DNA of 64,000 bases from CAYWRZ01 sp964460845 (GCA_964460845.1 CAYWRZ010000007.1:1-64000); one strand, 5' to 3'. Shown: positions 32,799 to 42,748, counted from the stretch's first letter. Program-made: numbers and translations. Notes: a model not told the origin generated them from the letters alone.

Positions 32799-34805
32799 GT
32801 GGGTATAGCCCTCAAACAGCTCCTTTTCCGGATTCTTATGGGGATGCTGCCATTCCTCTCTTTAGCGGCTTCTGCACAATCCCTTTCGATCGAAGCGCTG
32901 CAGCAACAGGCCGATTCTCTTTTTGCAAAGCGCGAGTTTGCGCAGGCGGCTACCTCCTATCAGGAGCTTTATTCCCGGCTCGAAGCGTTTTCTGATCAGA
33001 AAGCCAGAACGGCCTTCAGCATCGCTATCTGCTATCAGCGGCAGGCGATCCGTGATCGGGCTGAGCAGTATTACCTCGAAGCCGCCCGAATTTTTAAGCA
33101 ATTAGGGAATACCGATAACTATTATCTTTCAAAAGTCAGGGTAGCCGGTTTACTTTCGGATCAGGGCCGATACGGAGAGGCTATTCTTATTACCGAAGAA
33201 GCGATAGCCTGGTTCGAAACACAGAAGGATAGCTTTTCTGTGGCCTCGCAGCTTAATAACCTCGGATTGTATTTTTACCGCAACGAAGAGGTACAGCAAT
33301 CGATAGCCGCTTATTCGCGCGCCATCGAATGGCTGCAAGACAAAGACGATGCCCTGAAAGCAAAATGCTACAACCAATTGGGTAATATTTGGGCTACAGA
33401 TTTAGGCGACGAAGAAAAAGGGCTGGAATATTACCGGAAAAGCCTTGTGCTGAAGCTGCGCAGCGCCTCACCCGAATCCATCAGCGCGGCGTATAACAAT
33501 ATCGGAATTTCGCACAAAGAGCTGCTTCGTCCCGACAGCGCCCTGTTTTATTACAAGCACGCTTACGATTATGCCTTGCGCAGCGGGATTCCCGAAGCGA
33601 AAATCAATCCCCTGATCAACATCGCTAACCTGTATAAGAACCAGGGTAAGCCACAAGAGGCCGTCAGCACTTATAAAAAAGTGCTTGCTTTTGCAGACAG
33701 GATGAACCTGCGGCAACAGGTCAATGTACACACCAATCTGGGTGTAACCTACAACACGATCGAAGAATTTGAGGCGGCGCTACACCATCTTTACCTTGCC
33801 GAAAAAATGGCGATCAATTCAGGCCATCGTGCCGATATGCACGATATCGAAGTGCAGAAAGCCATCGCTTACCGGGGAGTCAACGCGTACAAAAAAGCGT
33901 ACGAAGCACAGGTGCGTTCCAAAGCCCATTCCGATAGCATTTACCAAAAAGAAAGGGATCGCGAGATTGCCGATTTGCTCATCAGGTACGAAGCCTCCGA
34001 AAAAGACAGGCTGCTGCTTGAATCGGAGCAACAACGGCAGCAGAAAGAATTGGAAACGCAGCGCCTTCTTAACCTGTTCCTTTTTCTGTTGGCGCTAATC
34101 CTGCTGGCGGCCGGGGTGATATTTTACCTGTTCAAAAAGAAGCAGTCTTCTGCACGGCAGGCTATGCTTGAGCTTAAGTTAGCCGAACAGAAAGAGCTGG
34201 CGCGTATTCAGACCGAACGCCTGCGTATTTCACGCGAGCTGCACGACAACATCGGCTCTTACCTCACCCTGCTCAGCGCTTCGGTCGAACAGCTTTCGCC
34301 CTTACAGCAAGAAATACCGGAGCAAAAGATAGCCGACTTGCAGGAATGCCTTTCCATGAGTATGCGTGAGCTGCGCAAAACGGTGTGGCTGCTCAATAAT
34401 CACTCGGTATCTATAGAAGAGATAGCTTACAGGCTACGTGATTTTTTTAAGCCCCTGCAGCAGCAGAAAATGCATATAAGCGTAGAGGTATCAGGCTATA
34501 CACAGCAGCACCTTAGCGAAATTCAGACCACCCATCTTTTCCGGGTAGTGCAGGAAGCGGTGAGCAATGCGCTTAGGCATTCCTCCTGTAGCCGTATCCT
34601 TATAAGCCTCGATCTCGACTCGCCCGAAAAGCTCTGTTTTTCGGTTACCGACAACGGTTGCGGATTTGATCCCGAGGCCGAAAGAAAAGAAAGCGGTAAT
34701 GGACGCTACAATATGAAATCGCGAATGGAAGAGCTGCGGGGAGAATGGCGTATCCTTAGCGCGGTGGGCAAGGGAACGACCGTAGAAGGTTGTTTTCCGA
34801 TCTAA
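32799..34805 (+). CDS. TPR-containing sensor histidine kinase (NarX/LytS-type, HisKA_3)
   Basis: From GTG 32799 the protein has 668 residues. A signal peptide ends SAASAQS. A periplasmic tetratricopeptide-repeat region follows (about 30-400), then a coiled coil, one membrane helix (about 423-445), and the dimerisation/phosphoacceptor helix RISRELHDNIGSYL with His482. The ATPase domain has VVQEAVSNALRHS, VTDNGCGFD and GNGRYNMKSRMEEL. An in-frame TTG at 32757 would add 14 residues with acidic charges before the signal peptide, so I prefer GTG. The response regulator gene lies 70 nt downstream. The signal bound by the TPR domain is unknown. Confidence 0.9.
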   Translation: MGIALKQLLFRILMGMLPFLSLAASAQSLSIEALQQQADSLFAKREFAQAATSYQELYSRLEAFSDQKARTAFSIAICYQRQAIRDRAEQYYLEAARIFKQLGNTDNYYLSKVRVAGLLSDQGRYGEAILITEEAIAWFETQKDSFSVASQLNNLGLYFYRNEEVQQSIAAYSRAIEWLQDKDDALKAKCYNQLGNIWATDLGDEEKGLEYYRKSLVLKLRSASPESISAAYNNIGISHKELLRPDSALFYYKHAYDYALRSGIPEAKINPLINIANLYKNQGKPQEAVSTYKKVLAFADRMNLRQQVNVHTNLGVTYNTIEEFEAALHHLYLAEKMAINSGHRADMHDIEVQKAIAYRGVNAYKKAYEAQVRSKAHSDSIYQKERDREIADLLIRYEASEKDRLLLESEQQRQQKELETQRLLNLFLFLLALILLAAGVIFYLFKKKQSSARQAMLELKLAEQKELARIQTERLRISRELHDNIGSYLTLLSASVEQLSPLQQEIPEQKIADLQECLSMSMRELRKTVWLLNNHSVSIEEIAYRLRDFFKPLQQQKMHISVEVSGYTQQHLSEIQTTHLFRVVQEAVSNALRHSSCSRILISLDLDSPEKLCFSVTDNGCGFDPEAERKESGNGRYNMKSRMEELRGEWRILSAVGKGTTVEGCFPI

Positions 34806-34846
34806 AATACGCACATCTTCGTATGTTCGTCTCCTTTGGCTTTTTG

Positions 34847-34854
34847 TACTTTTG
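34847..34854 (+). promoter_or_regulatory. -7 box TACTTTTG before the response regulator
   Basis: An exact TAnnTTTG lies 21 nt upstream of the ATG at 34876. It suggests the regulator can be transcribed separately from the kinase. No -33 partner is clear. Confidence 0.4.
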
Positions 34855-34875
34855 TATCAACCTACACTCATTTCG

Positions 34876-35520
34876 ATGGCGATTCACATCGCGATAGCAG
34901 AAGATAACAGAATAGCGCTTCGCGCACTGAAAGAGCGGCTGGCTCTCCATCCTGAGCTGGAAGTGAAATATACCGCCCATAACGGACGTGAATTGCTCGA
35001 TAAGCTTAAAAAAGATCAGCACGTCGATTTGGTATTGATGGATCTACAAATGCCGGAAATGGACGGCGTAAGCGCTACCGCTGCGCTTAAAAAACAATGG
35101 CCTCAAATTAAGGTGCTTATCCTTACCCTCTTCGACGACGAAGAGTCCCTGTTCAATGCCATTATGGCCGGGGCATCGGGGTATTTGCTGAAAGAAGACA
35201 AGGCCACGGAAATTTTCCGTGCCATTATGGATACGCTTTCAGGCGGCGCAGCCATGAGTCCGGCTATTGCCCTCAAAGCGCTTAACCTTGTCAAGCAGCC
35301 TTTTCAAGCCGGTGCCGCTTCGCAAAATTTTGAGCTCACCACGCGTGAAATGGAATTGCTGATCCAGCTTAAAAACGGGCTTACTTACGAAGAAATAGCC
35401 GTTAATCTGCACATCAGCTACCATACCGTACGCAAGCATATCGAAAATATTTACCGCAAGCTACAGGTGAATAATAAGGTCGAAGCGGTAAAAAAAGCCT
35501 CCGACAATCGCTTGTGCTGA
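34876..35520 (+). CDS. LuxR/NarL-type response regulator
   Basis: A 214-aa regulator with a receiver domain: acidic pocket ED at 9-10, phospho-acceptor Asp56 in LVLMDLQMPEMDG, and Lys in GYLLKED. The DNA-binding domain is LTTREMELLIQLKNGLTYEE onward, with recognition helix SYHTVRKHIENIY. It pairs with the TPR histidine kinase just upstream. I chose the ATG at 34876 (MAIHIAIAEDN); the longer frame at 34852 reads through the promoter box. Target genes are unknown. Confidence 0.93.
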   Translation: MAIHIAIAEDNRIALRALKERLALHPELEVKYTAHNGRELLDKLKKDQHVDLVLMDLQMPEMDGVSATAALKKQWPQIKVLILTLFDDEESLFNAIMAGASGYLLKEDKATEIFRAIMDTLSGGAAMSPAIALKALNLVKQPFQAGAASQNFELTTREMELLIQLKNGLTYEEIAVNLHISYHTVRKHIENIYRKLQVNNKVEAVKKASDNRLC

Positions 35521-35762
35521 GCCGGTTTCCTTTCCGGTTTTTTTCTAAAAATCATCTTTTTTCTCTTTCGCCAAATACGCAGAACTGCGTATGGCATAAG
35601 CCAAGCCTGTGCTCGAATTTTGTAATCGGAATAAATGCCGACGAAGATGATTTTTATCCTTTTCTGTATTTGATAAGCTGTTTCGATACGCTGTAACAGC
35701 AAGCAAGATGCCGGAAAACGGAGTATAAGTCACTGAATTACGTGTTGGAAATTTTTATTCAA

Positions 35763-36506
35763 ATGAATTACCGTATGATAAAACGACTGCTCCTTCTTCT
35801 TTTTTTTCTTTCGATAAGCGCGGCTACCGAACTTTCTGCGCAGCGTTTTTATGAAGATAAGCTCTACGTGTTCAACTGGGGCTACGGAAGAGTAAACGGT
35901 ACATTTAATATGCCCGACGGATCGGCTAAAAAACTCTCGTTTGGGCAAATGCCGCTTACCTACGAATTTTTTTCCCGGCACGCGTATTTCCACTCCGACA
36001 TTCTCTCGCCGATCTTTGATTTATGCCTGGGCGCATTCGACAGCCAATACTGGTGGGGGCACCGCAGAGACGGATTTATCTATAAAGGCGGAGACTGGCC
36101 GCTGCTTCGTATGGGCTTCGGCGGCTATTTCGGCGATGTGTTCGGGCTTTACGGAGGCGCGCAATGGAGCTACTCAAAATGGGAAGTGCTCGGTGAAACC
36201 AATTACACCTACTTGTATGATAACGTCAGCCAAAAACAATTCGGCGGACACCTTTATGGCCTCGGTTTACACAAGGTATTGAATTTCGATAAGCTGCTGA
36301 TCAGAAGCTCGGTGATGTTCGACAGGGTGACCGACGGATTTAAAGGAAAAAGCTATACGAACGCCCTTACCTGGGATGTGACGGCGCTTTACGGAATTAC
36401 GCACGATAATATGATCAGCGTATTTGCAAACTACATCTACTCCGATCGAAAAGACGTACAGCTTTCCAAATTTCGTTTCGGACTGGCTTTAACTTTTGAC
36501 CGATAA
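35763..36506 (+). CDS. Putative outer-membrane/secreted protein
   Basis: A 247-aa protein with a strong signal peptide (MIKRLLLLLFFLSISAATEL, cleavage after ELSAQ). The mature part is rich in Tyr, Trp, Gly and Phe in alternating strands (GGYFGDVFGLYGGAQWSYSK) and ends LALTFDR, as barrel proteins do. ATG 35775 is an alternative start just before the signal peptide. The delta-60-repeat T9SS gene begins 11 nt after its stop. No family name is recognised. Confidence 0.75.
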   Translation: MNYRMIKRLLLLLFFLSISAATELSAQRFYEDKLYVFNWGYGRVNGTFNMPDGSAKKLSFGQMPLTYEFFSRHAYFHSDILSPIFDLCLGAFDSQYWWGHRRDGFIYKGGDWPLLRMGFGGYFGDVFGLYGGAQWSYSKWEVLGETNYTYLYDNVSQKQFGGHLYGLGLHKVLNFDKLLIRSSVMFDRVTDGFKGKSYTNALTWDVTALYGITHDNMISVFANYIYSDRKDVQLSKFRFGLALTFDR

Positions 36507-36517
36507 ACGTATTGAAC

Positions 36518-38059
36518 ATGAAAAAACAAGTATTTACCTTATGTCTGTTAGCGCTCTGTTACGTGAGTACACGGGCGCAAACGTCTAACACGCACCTGGA
36601 TACTTCTTTCCAATTGTGTACGCAGATTACGGACTTGAACACGCACTACACCAATTATCCCACGCCTACGCCGCGCAATTTTAACAAGCTGCTGGTGTTG
36701 CCCGACGATAAAATACTGGCTTCCGGATCTTCGCAGGCCACTTTCGGTAGCGATCGGCACAAGTTCCTGCTGCGGCTTAACAGCAATGGCTCAATTGATA
36801 ATTCCTTTCAGTTTTTCGTCAACGATTACGCCAGTAACCAATGGGCCATCGCCACGAAAGTAATGGCGATCAACGGAGGTAATCACTACCTGGTAGCGGG
36901 CTCTTTCAGTCAGGATCCTGGCACTATGCTACAGGTAAAAGGCATATATCGAATTAACACCGATGGCACTGAAGATACGGCTTTCGATGCTCCGCTTATT
37001 GAGGGTACCGGTGTCGATATGAACGGCGACCCGGCCGCAGGCGCAAGCGCCATTTACGATATGGATGTGCTGGCTAATGGAAATATCATTGTCGGTGGGA
37101 ATTTTCTGACCTTCGGTTCCGATTCGATCCAGCACCTGGCATTACTCAACCCCGATGGTAGTCTTAACCACAGCTTTTCGAGTCCGCTTACTACGTTTGT
37201 CAACGACCGGGTGTTTAGGGTGAAAGCCTTACCCGACGATAAGATATTAGTGGTGACCAGCAACAGTACACGTATCCTGAAAGCCAACGGTGATATGGAT
37301 ACCACTGCTACGCTCAATTTTGGGCACTATTCAAGTCACAGCCATTGTATTGCTATCCAGCCCGACGGTAAAATTATAATGGCAGGAAGGTTTATTTCCT
37401 TGCCGGGGCCTTCGGGTTCAGTCAAAATAGCTCGTTTTCACAGCGATTTCACGCGCGACACGACCTTTACGATTTTGGCAGGAAATGCCTTGGCTAATAA
37501 TATCAGACTGCAACCCGACGGTAAAATTCTGTTGTCGGGTCCCTTTACCGAACTTGGTGGCGAAACCCGAAGAGGCTTGGCTCGGCTCAATGCTGACGGT
37601 ACGCTCGACCAAAGCCTCGATCCCGGATCCACTGGATTTACCGGCACAGGACAGGTGTACGATGCCGATTTACAGTCCGACGGTAAAATTCTTGTGCATC
37701 ATTCGCATACCCATCATCAGGGACATATTCTGCAAAACAGCAATGTTACTTGCTTTGTGATCCGTTTGCAAGGTGGTGGCGATACGCCCATTTCGGTGTC
37801 TGAGCAGCTTCGCGAGATTTCATTTCGTGTGTATCCGAATCCTGCTGTTGGAGAAGTGATTCTTGACCTGCGTGAAGCGGGGGTTGATCCTGCGGGTGCT
37901 TCCGTGACGGTGATCGATATGCAGGGTAGAGTGGTATGGCAAAAAACGCTTGGAGGATCGCTTTCTCGTCTTGATTTGTCGGCACTTACTCCGGGAATGT
38001 ATTATGTCAGAATCGACCTTCCGTACAGTTCCCCGGTCAGAAAATTGATTCTTCAATAA
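36518..38059 (+). CDS. Secreted delta-60 repeat protein with T9SS type A sorting domain
   Basis: A 513-aa cell-surface or secreted protein. After the signal peptide (CYVSTRAQ) come several delta-60-type repeats, each of the form IQPDGKIIMAGxF with LNxDGTLDxSF (for example IAIQPDGKIIMAGRF and GLARLNADGTLDQSL). They probably form a beta-propeller. The C-terminal sorting domain begins FRVYPNPAVGEVIL and ends with a basic VRKLILQ. It therefore depends on the T9SS components found later in the window. The ATG at 36518 is preferred over a TTG two codons earlier. Confidence 0.88.
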   Translation: MKKQVFTLCLLALCYVSTRAQTSNTHLDTSFQLCTQITDLNTHYTNYPTPTPRNFNKLLVLPDDKILASGSSQATFGSDRHKFLLRLNSNGSIDNSFQFFVNDYASNQWAIATKVMAINGGNHYLVAGSFSQDPGTMLQVKGIYRINTDGTEDTAFDAPLIEGTGVDMNGDPAAGASAIYDMDVLANGNIIVGGNFLTFGSDSIQHLALLNPDGSLNHSFSSPLTTFVNDRVFRVKALPDDKILVVTSNSTRILKANGDMDTTATLNFGHYSSHSHCIAIQPDGKIIMAGRFISLPGPSGSVKIARFHSDFTRDTTFTILAGNALANNIRLQPDGKILLSGPFTELGGETRRGLARLNADGTLDQSLDPGSTGFTGTGQVYDADLQSDGKILVHHSHTHHQGHILQNSNVTCFVIRLQGGGDTPISVSEQLREISFRVYPNPAVGEVILDLREAGVDPAGASVTVIDMQGRVVWQKTLGGSLSRLDLSALTPGMYYVRIDLPYSSPVRKLILQ

Positions 38060-38095
38060 GGTGGAAAGGATAGGGTAAGCTGTGCAAGAGCAGGC

Positions 38096-38584
38096 TTACT
38101 CTTCGAGCTTGCTCCGCATATCGAGCACCTTGTTTTTAAGCTCTTCTTTGAAACGGGCTAAGCGTTGGCGCACTTCGGCATCGGAAGCGCCGATGATTTG
38201 CGCAGCCAGGATACCGGCATTGCGGGCTCCGTTGAGAGCGACGGTAGCCACAGGTACACCCGAAGGCATTTGAAGGATAGAAAGTACAGAGTCCCAACCG
38301 TCGATCGAGTTTGAAGATTTGACCGGTACGCCTATTACGGGCAGGGGCGTAAGAGAAGCGGTCATGCCCGGAAGATGGGCAGCTCCACCGGCGCCGGCGA
38401 TGATCACTTTTAATCCGCGATCGACTGCACTGCGAGCGTAGTCGTACATCAGCTCGGGTGTGCGGTGTGCCGATACGATGGTCAGCTCGTAAGCGATTCC
38501 GAATTCGTTTAAGGCATCGGCTGCTTCCTGCATAACCGGCAGGTCTGAGCGACTTCCCATAATGATTCCAACTTGTACGTGCAT
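38096..38584 (-). CDS. purE: N5-CAIR mutase
   Basis: It converts N5-carboxyaminoimidazole ribonucleotide to CAIR in purine synthesis. The 162-aa product has IIMGSRSDLPVM, SAHRTPELMYDY, AGAGGAAHLPGM and the ALNGARNAG segment of class I PurE. It starts 10 nt after the purK stop, giving the standard purK-purE pair. Confidence 0.96.
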   Translation of the reverse strand: MHVQVGIIMGSRSDLPVMQEAADALNEFGIAYELTIVSAHRTPELMYDYARSAVDRGLKVIIAGAGGAAHLPGMTASLTPLPVIGVPVKSSNSIDGWDSVLSILQMPSGVPVATVALNGARNAGILAAQIIGASDAEVRQRLARFKEELKNKVLDMRSKLEE

Positions 38585-38594
38585 TTGCAGAAAA

Positions 38595-39746
38595 TTAAGC
38601 GGATTTTACTTTCAGTATATTTTTTACGGTAAAAGCTTTTTGCTTTGCTTCCTCGAGGGTAGCAGCGGTGACCGTAACGTGTCCCATTTTTCGGAAGGGC
38701 CGGGTCATTTTTTTGCCGTACAGGTGTACATATACACCCGGCATAGCCAGCGCCTCTTCGAGTCCTTCGTAAAGGGCAGCGCCGCTGTGTCCTTCTTCGC
38801 CTAAGAGGTTGACCATGACAGCCGGTCTTACGGTGTCTGTCGCTCCGGCAGGCAATGCCAGTATGGCACGAAGATGCTGCCCGTATTGCGAGCTCAGGTT
38901 GGCTTCGATGGTATGGTGTCCGCTGTTGTGCGGGCGTGGGGCAATTTCGTTGACCAGTACGGTACCGTCTTTTTCGACAAACATTTCTACGGCTAATAGA
39001 CCTACTATACCTGTCGCTTCGGCCACCCGGCGGGCGATGTCGAGGGCGCGGTTACTGATTTCGGCTTCCAGATTGGCCGGCGCGAAAAGAAATTCGACCA
39101 GGTTAGCCTGCGGATTAAATTCACATTCAACTACTGGAAAAAGCGCTGTTTCACCTTGTGCATTCCGGGATACGAGCACCGAAATTTCTTTTTCAAAATC
39201 GATGGTTTTTTCAAGTACGCTGGGCACGTCGAAGGCTTCTTCGAAGCGTTCGGTGCTGTCGAGGCGAAATACGCCTTTCCCGTCGTAACCGCCTTTTCGC
39301 ATTTTTTGAAAGAAAGGCAATTGATCGCTGTAGGTAGCGAGGGCGGCGCGGTTTTCTATCAGAAAAAAATCGGCAGTTGGGATATCGTGCTGTCTGTAAA
39401 ATTCTTTTTGCAGCCCTTTGTCTTGCACCATTCGCAGAATGTGGGGCTGGGGATATACTTTTACCCCTTCTTTTTCAAGCTGTTCGAGCGCATCGGTATT
39501 GACGTGTTCAATTTCGATGGTGAGCAGGTTTTTATTTTTTCCGAAGCGATATACGGTATCGTAATCGAGTAGCGAACCGGTTTCAAATTCGCCGGCTAAT
39601 TCTTTGCAGGGCGCTTCGGGATCGGGATCGAGCACGGCCACGCTGAGGTTCAGGTTTATGGCTTCCTGGATAAGCATGCGGCCCAATTGTCCGCCTCCGA
39701 GGATACCCAGCCTGAAGCCGGGCTGATAAAAAGCAGGAGTACGCAT
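38595..39746 (-). CDS. purK: N5-carboxyaminoimidazole ribonucleotide synthase
   Basis: An ATP-grasp enzyme that carboxylates AIR with bicarbonate. The 383-aa protein has the N-terminal LGILGGGQLGRM nucleotide loop, ATP-grasp residues in KMRKGGYDGKGVF, and the metal/ATP segment NEIAPRPHNSGHHT. It heads the purK-purE operon. Confidence 0.95.
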   Translation of the reverse strand: MRTPAFYQPGFRLGILGGGQLGRMLIQEAINLNLSVAVLDPDPEAPCKELAGEFETGSLLDYDTVYRFGKNKNLLTIEIEHVNTDALEQLEKEGVKVYPQPHILRMVQDKGLQKEFYRQHDIPTADFFLIENRAALATYSDQLPFFQKMRKGGYDGKGVFRLDSTERFEEAFDVPSVLEKTIDFEKEISVLVSRNAQGETALFPVVECEFNPQANLVEFLFAPANLEAEISNRALDIARRVAEATGIVGLLAVEMFVEKDGTVLVNEIAPRPHNSGHHTIEANLSSQYGQHLRAILALPAGATDTVRPAVMVNLLGEEGHSGAALYEGLEEALAMPGVYVHLYGKKMTRPFRKMGHVTVTAATLEEAKQKAFTVKNILKVKSA

Positions 39747-39810
39747 GGCGCAAATATAGGGGAGTTGCCCGAAACTGTGGGGCCTAAAAGGAAAAACTAT
39801 TCTAAAAAAG

Positions 39811-39835
39811 AAAAGCCCCCAAAATGGGGGCTTTT
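39811..39835 (-). terminator. Terminator after the outer-membrane barrel gene
   Basis: A ten-base-pair stem AAAAGCCCCC/GGGGGCTTTT with a 5-nt loop lies 22 nt past the stop of the minus-strand barrel gene. On the minus strand it is followed by a T-rich tract. Confidence 0.85.
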
Positions 39836-39857
39836 ACTATTTACGCTTCTAAGCGAA

Positions 39858-40760
39858 TTAGAAGTGCAGGTTCAGAGAAAGTGTACCGCTGGGAACGAAC
39901 TGAGTAGCACCAGTTCCGAAAGCGTTACGGTCTGTGTCGATCAGGAAGCGTGAGCCACCGGCAGTTTCAGTAGTTACAGTTCCTACAGTAGTACCGTTGA
40001 TAGATTCTACTGAGCGTGAGCCAGTACCTTGTGAAGCGAAACCGATACCCCAGCCGAATTCACCGGCGATAGAGATTTTAGGCAGAACGAAATATTCTGC
40101 ACCGATGAAACCTCTTACACCGATACCGAATACAGAACCGGCTTTGTCTTCAGTTACACGACCGATGTTACCGAAACCGTCGTTACCTACGATGTTACCA
40201 CCGAAGTTGTAAGAATCGTTTACGGTTACAGCAGGAGTACCAGTGGGAGCGAGTCCGTTAGCATACTCATAGCTAGCTTTGTTGGTAGAGAACCACAGGA
40301 AAGCCTCACCACCGTAGAAACCTTGCAGACGGCCTTTACCGCGACGCAGTTCGATACCGGCACCAAGACCTACGAATGTAGAAGAGAATTTCTCTTTGTC
40401 TTCTACCATTGTGGGCAGGTTAGGATAAGAAGGAGCAGTAGTGCTGGGCTGAGCTACCAGACCTTTGTTCGCTTCAGAGTTGAAACCGATACGTACAGTA
40501 GCACGGTATGCAGTTTGTGCATCTACGAACAGTTTACCTTTGATGGTGTTCAGACCGTTCAGGTGGTTCCAGGTCGGAGCAGTAGCACCGGCGTTAGACA
40601 ACAACTGACCAGCGTAGTTCAGGAAAGGAGAAGCGTCGATGCTGATAGCCCAGTCACCGGCTTCGGGCAGATATGCCTCACCTTTTTTTGAAGTCAAGTC
40701 TTGTGCGAATGTGGCAGTCGCAGCGAAAACTGATGCAAGTACTAAAACTTTCTTTTTCAT
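39858..40760 (-). CDS. Outer-membrane beta-barrel protein (likely abundant)
   Basis: A 300-aa protein with a signal peptide ending TATFAQ. It has repeated amphipathic strands (FVGLGAGIELRRGKGRLQGFYGG, in pieces) and a C-terminal Phe (LSLNLHF) typical of barrels. Codon use is strongly biased to a small codon set, unlike neighbours, as expected for a highly expressed surface protein. A consensus promoter box and a strong terminator bracket it, so it is a single-gene transcript. The ligand or role is unknown. Confidence 0.85.
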   Translation of the reverse strand: MKKKVLVLASVFAATATFAQDLTSKKGEAYLPEAGDWAISIDASPFLNYAGQLLSNAGATAPTWNHLNGLNTIKGKLFVDAQTAYRATVRIGFNSEANKGLVAQPSTTAPSYPNLPTMVEDKEKFSSTFVGLGAGIELRRGKGRLQGFYGGEAFLWFSTNKASYEYANGLAPTGTPAVTVNDSYNFGGNIVGNDGFGNIGRVTEDKAGSVFGIGVRGFIGAEYFVLPKISIAGEFGWGIGFASQGTGSRSVESINGTTVGTVTTETAGGSRFLIDTDRNAFGTGATQFVPSGTLSLNLHF

Positions 40761-40812
40761 AAATGGTTATTTAGGTTTTGAATTTTGCGCTTTGATTTAG
40801 CGAATTCCGTGC

Positions 40813-40820
40813 CAAATATA
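40813..40820 (-). promoter_or_regulatory. -7 box TATATTTG for the barrel gene
   Basis: A perfect TAnnTTTG on the minus strand lies 52 nt upstream of the start codon. The 19-nt upstream position carries only GTG rather than TTTG. Confidence 0.55.
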
Positions 40821-40917
40821 CAACACTTTTTTAAATCCACACTTATTCACAAATTTTCCGTTTTTCAACTCTTTTTTGTTCAAAACAGGATTTCTAACGG
40901 GCTAATCATCAAGAGGG

Positions 40918-41598
40918 TTACGTTTTTCGAAAAAAAACCTGAGAGTTAGAGACCTGTTTTTCCTCCAGCATCGGGACAAATCGGAACTTACCGAGCTCAC
41001 GGCTTTCGAGGGTTCCGGTCGCATTTTTTTCTACTAATATCATGGTTTGCTCGTCCTGACCTACGGGAATCACCATTCGTCCGCCGGGCTTGAGCTGCAA
41101 AGCCAGCTCTTCGGGGATGTAGGGGGCTCCGCAGGTCACAATAATCTTGTCGTAAGGTGCAAAAGCGGGCTGTCCGCGAAATCCGTCGCCATAAAAGAGG
41201 CGGGGTGTAAAGTTAAAAAGGCTCAGCGTAGCACGGGCCTTGGTAAAAAGCTCTTTTTGTCTTTCTATAGAGAACACTTTTGCGCCAAGCTGGCAGAGAA
41301 TAGCCGTTTGAAATCCGCAGCCGGTTCCTATTTCCAGCACTTTATCGCCTTTGCGAAGCTGGAGCAGGTGCGTTTGGTAAGCTACGGTATAAGGGTTCGA
41401 AATGGTTTGACCCGCTCCGATGTGGAATGCTTTTTCTTCGTAGGCATGTTCGTCGAAAGCATTGTCGCCGAGAAATACGTGACGGGGTATTTTATCGAAA
41501 GCATCGAGCAGCGTTTCCTCAAAAACACCGTGTTCCCGCAGCGCCTGTATCATCTTGCGGCGTAGTCCTTTCTGCTTGTATGTATCAACGAAATTCAT
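40918..41598 (-). CDS. pcm: Protein-L-isoaspartate O-methyltransferase
   Basis: It methylates isoaspartyl residues in aged proteins, starting their repair, with S-adenosylmethionine. The 226-aa product has the family-specific GAGQTISNPYTVA and the cofactor-binding VLEIGTGCGFQTAIL, followed by VFSIERQKEL. The length is normal. It is divergent from the oxidoreductase gene. Confidence 0.94.
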   Translation of the reverse strand: MNFVDTYKQKGLRRKMIQALREHGVFEETLLDAFDKIPRHVFLGDNAFDEHAYEEKAFHIGAGQTISNPYTVAYQTHLLQLRKGDKVLEIGTGCGFQTAILCQLGAKVFSIERQKELFTKARATLSLFNFTPRLFYGDGFRGQPAFAPYDKIIVTCGAPYIPEELALQLKPGGRMVIPVGQDEQTMILVEKNATGTLESRELGKFRFVPMLEEKQVSNSQVFFRKT

Positions 41599-41707
41599 GA
41601 ATCGTGTGGGTTAGCGACAAATCGCTGTTGAAAATTACTGCGAATATGCAAAAATGCAGCGGTTGCATGAAGTATTTTTATCACAGATATTTTCAACAAG
41701 GCGGCTT

Positions 41708-42691
41708 ATGCTAAAAATCGGCGTGCTGGGTGCCGGACACCTCGGCAGGATACACCTCAAACTGATCCGGGAAATTCCTGAATACGAGCTGGTAGGATTT
41801 TACGACCCCGACGATGTGCAGGCCGGTATTGCCATAGACACCTATCAGGTAACCCGTTTTCCCGATATCGACAGCCTTATCAATGCCTGCGACGTAATTG
41901 ATATTGTAACGCCCACGCTGGCGCATTTTGAATGTGCCCAACGCAGCCTGAAAAGCTTCAGACACGTATTTATAGAAAAGCCCATTACCACCACCCCCGA
42001 AGAGGCAAAAGCGCTTATCAGCCTGGCCGGAGAAGCCAATGTGCTGGGGCAGGTGGGGCATGTAGAGCGTTTTAATCCGGCGTTTAAAGCCGCCCTGCCG
42101 TATTTTGAACAGCCTATGTTCATTGAGGCGCATCGTTTGGCGGTATGGAATCCGAGGGGAACCGACGTATCGGTGGTGCTCGACCTGATGATTCACGATA
42201 TTGATATTGTACTTAGCGTAGTCAATTCCAATATTCGTCGCATCAGCGCCAGCGGTGTGGCTGTGGTGAGCGATTCGCCCGATATTTCCAATGCGCGTAT
42301 CGAGTTCGACAACGGCTGTGTAGCTAATCTGACAGCCAGTCGCATTTCGCTGAAAAATATGCGCAAATCACGTTTTTTTCAGCGCGATGCTTATATAAGT
42401 GTGGACTTCCTGGCCCGGCAGGCCGAAATTGTGCGCATGAAAGAGCCCGAAGGAGAGCCCGATCCCTTTGCCATGACGATCGATTTAGGGGCCGAAAAAG
42501 GACAGCGTGTCATTTTCTTCGACAAGCCGCAGATAGCCGAAACCAATGCCATTCGCGACGAACTCAGCGCCTTTGCCCGATCCATCCTGAACCGGACGAT
42601 GCCCGAAGTCACTTTATCTGACGGTTACCGTGCGCTCGATGTGGCTTATAAAGTGATCGAAAAAATGGAGATTACCTCCGGCATTTCCTGA
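41708..42691 (+). CDS. Gfo/Idh/MocA family oxidoreductase
   Basis: A 327-aa NAD(P)-dependent oxidoreductase. The Rossmann loop is IGVLGAGHLGRIH, and the family's catalytic-type motif is VFIEKPITT. The C-terminal alpha/beta domain begins after residue 120 (GQVGHVERFNPAF). The substrate, usually a sugar or nucleotide sugar, cannot be read from sequence. The lipoprotein and glycosyltransferase genes that follow make a surface-sugar role possible. The ATG at 41708 places the Rossmann motif at the N-terminus; a frame at 41654 adds 18 unrelated residues. Confidence 0.88.
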   Translation: MLKIGVLGAGHLGRIHLKLIREIPEYELVGFYDPDDVQAGIAIDTYQVTRFPDIDSLINACDVIDIVTPTLAHFECAQRSLKSFRHVFIEKPITTTPEEAKALISLAGEANVLGQVGHVERFNPAFKAALPYFEQPMFIEAHRLAVWNPRGTDVSVVLDLMIHDIDIVLSVVNSNIRRISASGVAVVSDSPDISNARIEFDNGCVANLTASRISLKNMRKSRFFQRDAYISVDFLARQAEIVRMKEPEGEPDPFAMTIDLGAEKGQRVIFFDKPQIAETNAIRDELSAFARSILNRTMPEVTLSDGYRALDVAYKVIEKMEITSGIS

Positions 42692-42748
42692 AAACAAGCC
42701 TTTTCGGGGATATTGCCCCCATCCTTTAGCAAAGCAAAATAAAAAGGG

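Noticed and set aside
38075..38099. GTAAGC/GCTTAC hairpin between the T9SS gene and purE
   Set aside because: The stem is short with a 13-nt loop, has no T tract and overlaps the purE stop codon, so it is not supported as a terminator.
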